Shown: one piece after another, positions 7,007-13,786 of the stretch
Position numbering within the stretch: position 1 is the stretch's first letter
Layout: every line of letters starts with the position of its first letter
Source: a virus
DNA length: 20,739 nt
Strand: one strand, 5' to 3'
IMG/VR virus record: IMGVR_UViG_3300009001_000118
Span: 1-20,739 of that record
Notes under the pieces: model-generated
Told to the model about the DNA's origin: nothing
Databases searched by the model: none
Seen by the model: only the letters and a program-made list of their open reading frames with translations
Made by a program: the position numbers and the translations under genes

Positions 7007-8500
7007 TTATTTATCGTTATGGGTTAAAATACCGTTTGCATAATAAACATCGTCAGTTTCAATATTTAATTTATAGATTCTTACACTCCCAGGTTCTGTT
7101 TCTTTAGAGGAAATTATAATTTCGTTTCCATTAATATCAAGGAATATATCTCCTACTACAACCTGTTGTGCATTGAGTAATCTCCATTCTCCTGCTCTTT
7201 TAATAATATGAACATGAGAAGGTGTAGTTTTTAAAGCTCCGTCATTGAAGTTATATATACTTGTAACTATTTTCGTTTCATTTGAAACTACTAAAGCAGT
7301 GCTAAAATCTCCAGTTATATTGTCAGCTCTCCAATTGTCCATAGCTACTGGTCCGTCATCTGAATCAGGTATAGAATTAATATTTCTAGAAAGTACAGGA
7401 TCTCCTACTACTAGGGTTTCCACAGCAACTGATGAGCTTGGAGATGTGCTAATCTGTGTTCCTTCTATAACACAAGCGCAAAGACCTACTAAATACGCTG
7501 AACCTCCATAGAACCAACATTCGTCTCCTTCATATCCAAAGTACCCGGTATCAATTGTACCTGTTCCTGTTTGTGATGTGTATAAAATTGTACCATTCGA
7601 TAGGGCAAGATCTTCATACCATACCTCGGTTGACTCTTCCGTTGGACAGGCATCGGTACAGTCATTAGAACCTACATTCCATACAAGGTCAAAGTATCTT
7701 GTTGGCCCTGGACTATTAGATGGAGTTATAGGTGGTGTTGTAGATACTGATATAGGTGGTGTTTTAGATACTGATATTGATATAGATGGTGTTTTAGATG
7801 GTGATGGTGGTGGTGGAGTACTTGGTGGTGTATTCGGAGGAGTATTTGGTGGTGTACTCGGAGGTGTACTCGGAGGGGTATTCGGAGGTGTTCTAGTAGG
7901 GGATATTCCTGGAGTTACTGATATTGTGGGTGTAACAGAAATAGTTGGAGTTATTGATATTGATGGTGTTGCAGTTGCTGGCGGGGTATTCGGAGGTGTA
8001 CTCGGAGGTGTGTTAGGGGGAGTACTAGAGGGTGTTTTAGTTACTGATATTGTGGGTGTTATAGTAGGTGTTATCGATATTGTGGGCGTAACGGATGGAG
8101 TAATAGATGGAGTAACAGATACTGTAGGTGTTGGTGAGGGGGTAGCACTAGGTGTAATCGAAGGAGAGGGTGTAGGGGAAGGTGGGATATAGGTAAATCC
8201 ATTTGTACAGTTACTAACGCTTCTAAAGATAAATTGAGGACCCGAAACAGAGGTTGTTAATCCTACTCCGTTATTAAGGTTTTCTTTAGACACTACATCT
8301 GTGTATGTTATTCCATCTACAGTAATATCTTCTAAATACGAGTCGGTATCATCAAAAGGGTTATGGACTAATAAATCAACACCTGGTTCGCCGGCTTTTG
8401 CTGAAAGTACTTCACTATTAAGATATACTTCAAAAGGACCTGCGTCAGCTATATTGCCGATAATATTATTTCTTGCTCCTTTTACTAGATAAACTGCCAT
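7007..8500 (-). CDS. Tail protein with Pro/Thr mucin-like repeat and C-terminal Hint (intein-like) domain
   Basis: This 497-residue protein has four parts. Residues 1-105 form an unrecognised N-terminal domain, presumably the virion attachment. Residues 106-267 are an almost pure Pro/Thr/Ser/Ile/Val repeat (TPSITP, TPTISVTP and TPPNTPPSTPP units). Residues 268-340 are a small Cys/Gly/aromatic spacer domain. Residues 343-495 are a Hint domain: it starts CVIEGTQI (Cys343), has the block-B motif TPSHVH, then VVVGDIF, and ends YYANGILTHN. Hint domains of inteins, hedgehog proteins and bacterial intein-like (BIL) proteins use the first Cys for an N-S acyl shift and the final His-Asn for C-terminal cleavage. 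Only Asp-Lys follows the Asn, so splicing is impossible; cleavage or transfer of the N-terminal part to a nucleophile is expected. The module is shared with the upstream gene. Chain-scission activity is inferred from motifs. Confidence 0.85.
   Translation of the reverse strand: MAVYLVKGARNNIIGNIADAGPFEVYLNSEVLSAKAGEPGVDLLVHNPFDDTDSYLEDITVDGITYTDVVSKENLNNGVGLTTSVSGPQFIFRSVSNCTNGFTYIPPSPTPSPSITPSATPSPTPTVSVTPSITPSVTPTISITPTITPTISVTKTPSSTPPNTPPSTPPNTPPATATPSISITPTISVTPTISVTPGISPTRTPPNTPPSTPPSTPPNTPPNTPPSTPPPPSPSKTPSISISVSKTPPISVSTTPPITPSNSPGPTRYFDLVWNVGSNDCTDACPTEESTEVWYEDLALSNGTILYTSQTGTGTIDTGYFGYEGDECWFYGGSAYLVGLCACVIEGTQISTSPSSSVAVETLVVGDPVLSRNINSIPDSDDGPVAMDNWRADNITGDFSTALVVSNETKIVTSIYNFNDGALKTTPSHVHIIKRAGEWRLLNAQQVVVGDIFLDINGNEIIISSKETEPGSVRIYKLNIETDDVYYANGILTHNDK
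7248..7476 (-). other. Hint domain core of the 497-residue protein (first half, nucleophile to mid-domain)
   Basis: This segment codes for the start of the Hint domain. Cys343 is encoded at 7472-7474 and sits five residues before the conserved Thr in CVIEGT, the usual spacing for the intein A block. The following SPSSSVAVETLVVGD corresponds to the loop and strand in which Hint proteins carry a V-x-x-L-x-x-G-D pattern. The domain then continues through the block-B TPSHVH (around 7210-7227) to the terminal His-Asn at 7013-7018, so the full domain spans 7013-7474. Confidence 0.75.
7700..8188 (-). repeat. Pro/Thr/Ser codon repeat (mucin-like linker 1)
   Basis: About 160 codons encode Thr-Pro-Pro-X and Thr-Pro-X-Ile/Val-Ser units. 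On the plus strand this reads as irregular GGNGTN runs. Synonymous third positions vary freely between copies (ggt, gga, ggg, ggc), so the repeat is kept at protein level rather than being a fresh DNA duplication. The product should be an extended, flexible, protease-resistant stalk. It includes one run of four consecutive prolines, which usually needs elongation factor P. Confidence 0.9.
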
Positions 8501-8509
8501 TTTACTTTA

Positions 8510-8518
8510 TTATAAATA
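8510..8518 (-). promoter_or_regulatory. Candidate late promoter element TATTTATAA
   Basis: The 42-base gap between the two Hint-protein genes contains TATTTATAATAAAGTAAA directly before the ATG at 8500. The core matches those at 5952-5960 and 19153-19161. TATAA begins 14 bases before the start codon. If transcription began about 10 bases downstream of it, the message would be almost leaderless. Proximity to the start means the element could instead act as an A-rich translation leader. Confidence 0.35.
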
Positions 8519-8542
8519 TTAATATACGGAATAAATTTTAAT

Positions 8543-11500
8543 TTAATGTACTCCAATTTCTTGATTATGAGTTAAAATACCATTAGCGTAATAAATATCA
8601 TCTGGTTCTACATCTAAGCTGTATATAGTAAATGAACCTGTTTGTGCTGTAATATTAGTTATTTCTACTAAGTCTCCATTTATATCTTCGAAATAATCTC
8701 CTACTTGAACATTTAAAGAATTAACTGCCAACCACTCACTACCTCTTTTAACTATATGAACGTGTGATCTACTAGTACGTAGAGTGTCATTATTAAAGCT
8801 ATAGACAGTACTAATTGAAGAAGAAATATTAGAAGTAACTAGAGCAGTACTAGCTGATCCAGTAATATTATTACTACTCCAAGTTTTAAGTTGTTCTTTT
8901 GTAAGATCGTCGTCTAAAGATTCTATATCTTTAGTTAATATGGTATCACTCACTACCAGATTTTCGACCGGTACCGATGAGCTTGGGGAAGTATGTATTA
9001 GGGTTCCTTCAACAACTGAGAAACATTCTGAATAATAATAAGGAATACCTCCAGCGGTTACTTCGTAGGCAGTCCCATCATCACCATTAAACATATAAAA
9101 CCCTGGATCAATAGTACCGCCGCCTGAAGCAGCGTCATATATTGCATTACCTTCTGTGAATCCTCCTTCACTGTAGTAAGTATCGGCGAAGATATCATCA
9201 CATGCATCAGTATCAAAAGCATGCACTCCGGTACCTGAGAATCCTGTTAAAGTAGGTGGAGTTCTAGACGGTGTAACTGGTGGTGTTACGCTGATAGATG
9301 GTGTTGCAGTTGCTGGTGGGGTACTCGGAGGAGTAGTAGATGGTGTAACTGGTGGTGTGTTTGGTGGGGTACTCGGAGGTGTAACCGGTGGGGTACCCGG
9401 AGGTGTATTCGGCGGACTGTTTGGTGGTGTACTTGGTGGTGTGACTGACGGTGTAACCGGTGGGGTACCCGGTGGGGTACTCGGAGGTGTATTCGGCGGA
9501 CTGTTCGGTGGAGTATTTGGTGGTGTACTAGTAGGGGATGCTCCTGGAGTATTGGATACAGATATAGATGGTGTAATCGAAGGTGTAATCGAAGGTGTAT
9601 TCGGTGGGGTACTCGGAGGTGTACTTGGTGGTGATACTATTGGAGTTCTAGTCGGAGTAACTGAAATAGTAGGTGTGATGCTAATAGTAGGTGTAATACT
9701 AGGAGTAATACTAATAGTAGGTGTAATACTAGGAGTAATAGACGGAGTGGGTGATTGCGGTATAAAGGGTAATACAGAGAAAGCGCAAATAAATGATGCA
9801 TCAAAATTCTCTATATCAAATAAAAGATTAAGTCCAGATTCTTTTGTAAATGTATTATCTGGGGATAGACTTTGATCAGTTACTACAAGCACACTACCTT
9901 CTAGTTCTCCATCAATTTTAGCTACTTCGTAATTGTGATAGTTCTGTATAGCAGAGCCAGAGGGGGTGAGTACTGTCTTAATATAAGATGTACTGCCGCT
10001 AAACGGAGTATCAAATACTCCTCCGTCCCCACTATTTATACTACTTACATTTTGAGACCCGGTATATTCTGGTTGTGTAATAGAACCAGATACTTGTTTT
10101 AATTTACTTCTATTTAGAGCATTAGGTTTTATTATAATACCAACAGAAGCGTTAGTCCTAGCAGGAATATAATCTTTTATGGATTTAAAAAGTGTATTAT
10201 CAAAAAATCTTATAAGGTTTACGAAATCTCTTATATCGTACCTAGAGTTAGTAGATGTATACTCTTCTAAAAGACCCTGTAGACCGGTATACTTAGTATT
10301 GAACTCATCAGAAGGAGCGCCTATATAATCATCTATATTTAGTCCACCAGCAGCTGATGCTGAATTATAAATTTGTATGTTTTCATTATCAGCAGTTGAA
10401 AATCCTACTTCTAAGGTATGTCTAGTTTTAGATCTTTTATTAGGACTTTTGTATATAGAAATATCAGGAGATAAAGTATTTCCTTCTACTATAGAACCTG
10501 TGTGTTGTACAAAAATATTATCTAAAGAAGATGAAATTAATGCTAAAGAGCCAGTAATGTTTTCTTCCGGGGATAAGTATACATTATCTGAAAATTCAGA
10601 TTCATTCGGTGTTTCTGTATTCCCATGTAACCTTATAGTAAGTATGTCTGAAGGTATACCATAGCAGTTACTTAGCGCTCTCAACCCTCTTTCTGTACCT
10701 TTAGATTTTACTAAATAAGGTAGGTTGTGATAGAGCCTCTTATATACTTCTTGAGCATATGCCTGTTTAGGCATTGGTTGTAGATATTCATTACTTCCAG
10801 CAGATGCTGTGATGTAAGTCGCTCCTGCGTTAGTGCTGCCTGAGGTGTACTCTTGTCCTGTAAAGAAGCTGAATAGATTTTCTAATGATTCGTTACTTGA
10901 GTATAGTTTAACACCAAAGCTTCTTAATGCATCTCCTACAAGTTCTTTAGATATACCGAAATCTAGTCTATTATCATTATCGTATTTGTCTGTGAGTGCT
11001 TTTTGATAAACCCATATATTATCAAAGTGTTGACCAAGCATATAGATAAAAGTAAGTAGCTGGTTATTATCAGCATCTTCTCTTATAAAAGCAGGGATCG
11101 TGTTAGTAAGTGAATTAAAATTTGATGTATCAAAATTAGATGCAGATGCTATATTACTATTAAACCAAGATAAAGTAGATGCTTCGCTACTACTTACTAA
11201 TGTGTACGGTCTAGATGTATTAGATTTAGGCCAAGAGTAAGAACTACTTTCATAGTATAGGAATCTATCATAATGATCAAAGTTGTTTATTACCCCTGTT
11301 AAAAGGTTTTCATACTGCTCTATACTACCGGTAATGTCAGAATTATTTGCTCCTTGGCTTTTAAGAGTAGCTATACTGCCGCTGTAAGATTCTAATAGCT
11401 GCAGTTTGTATTTAAAGTTTCTGAGTCTTTCCTCAGCAGAGCCAAAATGTACAAATTCTGAATAGTCAGTATGATCTATACTTACAATTGATCCGCTTTC

Positions 11501-12340
11501 GTTAGTAAGGGACATTAACTCATAATAAGAGCTAGTTACAGGGTAACTGAATAGTTCATCGAGGTTAAAAAATTGACTAGGTGTACCACTAAGATCTTCG
11601 GTATCTATATCAAAATTAGGTCCAGCAAGCTTAGGGTATACTACCTCTTCTGGTATTACTTCTCCTTGAACTTCATAAGCTAAAGAATCACTTATAAATT
11701 CTACTATACTACACGTATCTCTTACTCTAAATGAGTCGGGTAGTGGTTCATAAAGTTTTACTAATACCGCTCTTTTATTTCTATATTCCTCAGTAGATAT
11801 GTTTATACATACTACATTAGTGTTATTTAAAAAGTTAAGTTTAAAATCGCTAAAATAAGATTCAGAATCAAGAGCATCTCTAATACCTGTAGCTGTCTGT
11901 AAGACGAATTCATTAGGTAATTGAGTAGTAAGCAGCCTTATTTCTTTTCTATCTCTTGATATAGACTCTATATAAAAAAGAGGATTCTTATTTGTAGGGC
12001 TAAATAGATTATTAATAAAATTATATACTAATCTTACTCCACCAGAGTTGTATCCTAATGTTATGGCGTCTTGTACTGGATCTACATTGATTGTAGATTC
12101 TCCAGATTTTCCAGCACCTGCCGCAGTTTGAAGAAAAGAGTACCCTTTATAGTTATAATCAGATTTAAGTAAAGTACCTGTTTGACTATAAGCATGTAGC
12201 TCAATAGAGTTATTATTTACCGAAAAAGTATTATTAACTTTAAAGTCACCAAAGAGTAAAACATCTTTAGGCTGAAACCTATTGATATTAGTAACCTGTT
12301 CAGGAAATAACGGTATTACTTTAAAATCTATTTTAGCCAT
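8543..12340 (-). CDS. Large baseplate/tail protein (gp7/gpI-like core) with Pro/Thr repeat and C-terminal Hint domain
   Basis: This 1265-residue protein combines a structural body with the Hint module. Residues 1-860 are a tail/baseplate part. Near residues 525-575 it has YKRLYHNLPYLVKSKGTERG followed by LRALSNCYGIP, resembling the GT-x-x-ALR region of P2 tail protein I and its relatives; FFDNTLFKSIKDYIPARTN (about 710-730) is another stretch I associate with marine-phage baseplate proteins. Its place two genes after gp6 suits a gp7-type wedge role, an inference. Residues 861-1031 are Pro/Thr/Ser repeats, 1032-1105 a small Gly/aromatic domain, and about 1106-1259 a Hint domain ending YYANGILTHN. 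Six residues (QEIGVH) follow, with Gln at +1, so no splicing is expected. Where the neighbour has its nucleophilic Cys, this copy has Ser1108 (SVVEGT), with Cys1106 two residues earlier. The start overlaps the upstream stop in ATGGCTAA. Confidence 0.83.
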   Translation of the reverse strand: MAKIDFKVIPLFPEQVTNINRFQPKDVLLFGDFKVNNTFSVNNNSIELHAYSQTGTLLKSDYNYKGYSFLQTAAGAGKSGESTINVDPVQDAITLGYNSGGVRLVYNFINNLFSPTNKNPLFYIESISRDRKEIRLLTTQLPNEFVLQTATGIRDALDSESYFSDFKLNFLNNTNVVCINISTEEYRNKRAVLVKLYEPLPDSFRVRDTCSIVEFISDSLAYEVQGEVIPEEVVYPKLAGPNFDIDTEDLSGTPSQFFNLDELFSYPVTSSYYELMSLTNESGSIVSIDHTDYSEFVHFGSAEERLRNFKYKLQLLESYSGSIATLKSQGANNSDITGSIEQYENLLTGVINNFDHYDRFLYYESSSYSWPKSNTSRPYTLVSSSEASTLSWFNSNIASASNFDTSNFNSLTNTIPAFIREDADNNQLLTFIYMLGQHFDNIWVYQKALTDKYDNDNRLDFGISKELVGDALRSFGVKLYSSNESLENLFSFFTGQEYTSGSTNAGATYITASAGSNEYLQPMPKQAYAQEVYKRLYHNLPYLVKSKGTERGLRALSNCYGIPSDILTIRLHGNTETPNESEFSDNVYLSPEENITGSLALISSSLDNIFVQHTGSIVEGNTLSPDISIYKSPNKRSKTRHTLEVGFSTADNENIQIYNSASAAGGLNIDDYIGAPSDEFNTKYTGLQGLLEEYTSTNSRYDIRDFVNLIRFFDNTLFKSIKDYIPARTNASVGIIIKPNALNRSKLKQVSGSITQPEYTGSQNVSSINSGDGGVFDTPFSGSTSYIKTVLTPSGSAIQNYHNYEVAKIDGELEGSVLVVTDQSLSPDNTFTKESGLNLLFDIENFDASFICAFSVLPFIPQSPTPSITPSITPTISITPSITPTISITPTISVTPTRTPIVSPPSTPPSTPPNTPSITPSITPSISVSNTPGASPTSTPPNTPPNSPPNTPPSTPPGTPPVTPSVTPPSTPPNSPPNTPPGTPPVTPPSTPPNTPPVTPSTTPPSTPPATATPSISVTPPVTPSRTPPTLTGFSGTGVHAFDTDACDDIFADTYYSEGGFTEGNAIYDAASGGGTIDPGFYMFNGDDGTAYEVTAGGIPYYYSECFSVVEGTLIHTSPSSSVPVENLVVSDTILTKDIESLDDDLTKEQLKTWSSNNITGSASTALVTSNISSSISTVYSFNNDTLRTSRSHVHIVKRGSEWLAVNSLNVQVGDYFEDINGDLVEITNITAQTGSFTIYSLDVEPDDIYYANGILTHNQEIGVH
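8564..9025 (-). other. Hint domain of the 1265-residue protein (variant active site)
   Basis: The domain runs from Cys1106/Ser1108 to Asn1259. Compared with the copy in the neighbouring gene, the order of motifs is the same: VEGT, SPSSSVPVENLVV, SHVHIVKR, VQVGDYF, and DIYYANGILTHN. Two conserved positions differ: the expected first Cys aligns with Ser1108, and the block-B Thr three residues before His is Ser (SRSH instead of TPSH). Ser can replace Cys in some inteins, so activity may persist but with altered chemistry. Confidence 0.75.
9247..9760 (-). repeat. Pro/Thr/Ser codon repeat (mucin-like linker 2)
   Basis: About 170 codons encode TPSITP, TPTISITP, TPPNTPP and TPPVTPPSTPP units, followed by the spacer and Hint domain. 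The composition and unit order resemble linker 1 at 7700-8188: Ile/Ser-type units come first, then TPP-type units. A few short stretches are nearly identical at DNA level, for example the ggggtacccgg segments around 9388 and 9464 (plus strand), so local duplication has occurred within an otherwise diverged repeat. Confidence 0.9.
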
Positions 12341-12686
12341 CAGTATTTGTACTTATATTTTGTAGCTGTAATTCAAGTATAGTTTCTTGATTATCTACTA
12401 ATTGAGATCTCAGGTTTGTAATTTCATCCAATAGCGGTTGAATTCTCTCGTTATCTTGCTCAAAGTCTACTAATTCTAAACTTTTTCTTATAAGATACTC
12501 ATGGGATGTATTACTGTTTCTTAACGGTATTTCAAAATAAAGTTTATTATAAAGTCTAAATAATTCCTGTACTGTGTCAGTATCTGCTAAATCTTCTGGT
12601 GGTGTAAAAAATTTAAAATCTCTATCTATGACATCATCAAATTCAGGCTTATTAAATACTGTTTTTTGAATTTTTATTTCAGCCAT
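12333..12686 (-). CDS. Small conserved tail-region protein with C-terminal coiled coil
   Basis: This 117-residue protein starts MAEIKIQKTVFNKPEFDDVI. No family is recognised. The first two thirds are mixed and rather acidic, with FFTPPEDLADTDTVQELFRLYNKL near residues 26-50. Residues about 78-110 (LLDEITNLRSQLVDNQETIL and after) have the heptad spacing of a coiled coil. It is tightly coupled on both sides: its ATG lies in the eight-base overlap ATGGCTGA with the upstream gene, and its own stop overlaps the start of the 1265-residue gene in ATGGCTAA. Such locking between two structural genes suggests a stoichiometric partner or assembly chaperone of the large baseplate protein. That role is inferred from position alone. 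Confidence 0.8.
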   Translation of the reverse strand: MAEIKIQKTVFNKPEFDDVIDRDFKFFTPPEDLADTDTVQELFRLYNKLYFEIPLRNSNTSHEYLIRKSLELVDFEQDNERIQPLLDEITNLRSQLVDNQETILELQLQNISTNTDG

Positions 12687-13785
12687 GCTTAACTACTTTA
12701 AAAATATTATCATCATCTATTATTACATCGCTCCCATCTAAAGATGAGCTTATCAATATTCTATAATATCGTTCAGGTTCTAGATTAGTTAGATATAAAT
12801 CAAAGAAACTTCCTTCAGAATCACAACTTATTTTAGTAAATGTTGAATCAAAATCAATTATATTTTCTTTAGTAAAATCATCTTGAATTGCATATGTACT
12901 AGAAGAGGGTAAAGCGTAATTTGTTTTGTATACAGATCCTGTTGTGTATACTCTAGTAGGGTACTTTGGTTTACTATTCAACCTAAATCTTTTTTTACCT
13001 TTATTTGAATATTCACCAGTGTTGTTATTCACCCCAATAGTGGCCTTATCTGTGCTAAGTATACTATTACTTCCTGTATTAAAAGATGAATCATCCCATT
13101 TAAATTGGAGATAAGGTCTATAGGTTGTATTAGTATTCTCTGAGAAATATTTTAGATTTATAGAAGAAGTAGTATTAAATTCTAAACTATCTTGTAATTT
13201 AATTATGAATCCATTATTAGTAATTGAAGAAGAAAAATGCAATTTTACTGCCTCTGTTACGTTAATGTCTAAATCTTTCTTATCTTCATAACTAAATGAT
13301 GAAGTAGCTTCTAAATCTATACCAATAGAGCCTGTATACCAAGATCCTCCTCCAGTATTACTACCTGAAAAAGAACCTGTTGCGTAGGTAGGAAATACAG
13401 ATAGCTGCCATTGATTACTTCTATTTGCATTTCTGTGTTTCCAAGTTACTCCTGATCTATCAGCAGGAATATCGTTTATTTTTCCAACTCCTTTAGTAAA
13501 TGATTCGGCTAGCGGCCATGCATAAACTTCGATTGTTTCAGGTAATTCAGTGGCGTCAGCTATAGAGTAATTTATACTAGCTGAGAAGGAGTTACTTACT
13601 AAATCATTTAGTGTTGACTGTATTTCGCTATCTTTAAATTTAACTAAAATTCTTGAAGATTCTCCTTTAACTACTTGATTAGGAAAACTCGCTAGTTCTA
13701 CTATTTCATCAATACCGGCATTAGATTCCGACTTAAACGAAGTAATAAACGTATCTGCTTCAGGATATATTCTGTATACTGCCAT
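12679..13785 (-). CDS. DNRLRE-like tail/baseplate protein
   Basis: This 368-residue protein opens MAVYRIYPEADTFITSFKSE, continuing through SSRILVKFKDSEI. The Asp-Thr-Phe-Ile start, Asn/Gly loop and R-I-L-V-K-F strand match the DNRLRE pattern seen in bacterial and phage surface proteins, which forms a beta-sandwich. The domain probably covers residues 1-220, with conserved-looking WPLAESFTKG and GVTWKHRN. The C-terminal part contains RFRLNSKPKYPTRVYTTGSV and LEPERYYRILI, which may be a second domain. It lies two bases after gp6 and before the large gp7/gpI-like protein, where T4-like phages carry wedge and fibre-connecting parts. Function within the baseplate is inferred; the DNRLRE call is from motif likeness only. 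Confidence 0.75.
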   Translation of the reverse strand: MAVYRIYPEADTFITSFKSESNAGIDEIVELASFPNQVVKGESSRILVKFKDSEIQSTLNDLVSNSFSASINYSIADATELPETIEVYAWPLAESFTKGVGKINDIPADRSGVTWKHRNANRSNQWQLSVFPTYATGSFSGSNTGGGSWYTGSIGIDLEATSSFSYEDKKDLDINVTEAVKLHFSSSITNNGFIIKLQDSLEFNTTSSINLKYFSENTNTTYRPYLQFKWDDSSFNTGSNSILSTDKATIGVNNNTGEYSNKGKKRFRLNSKPKYPTRVYTTGSVYKTNYALPSSSTYAIQDDFTKENIIDFDSTFTKISCDSEGSFFDLYLTNLEPERYYRILISSSLDGSDVIIDDDNIFKVVKHG

Positions 13786-13786
13786 T

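Noticed and set aside
7578-8192. Open frame of 204 residues on the plus strand rich in Gly and Val
   Set aside because: Same cause as above, opposite the Pro/Thr stalk of the 497-residue protein. All convincing genes in the window are on the minus strand.
7013-9025. True protein-splicing inteins
   Set aside because: Only two and six residues follow the terminal Asn and the +1 residues are Asp and Gln, not Cys, Ser or Thr, so there is no C-extein. No homing endonuclease domain is inserted either.
7700-9760. CRISPR-like or minisatellite array
   Set aside because: The repeat units are irregular, in frame and codon-structured with no uniform spacer length or palindromic repeat; they code for Pro/Thr linkers.
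9357-9875. Open frame of 172 residues on the plus strand rich in GGVxGGV
   Set aside because: It is the antisense of the Pro/Thr repeat: CCN and ACN codons read as GGN and GTN on the other strand, which rarely give stops. No start signal or protein-like composition supports it.
10033-10040. TATAAATA on the minus strand inside the 1265-residue gene
   Set aside because: It lies deep within coding sequence with no gene start nearby and is expected by chance in AT-rich DNA.
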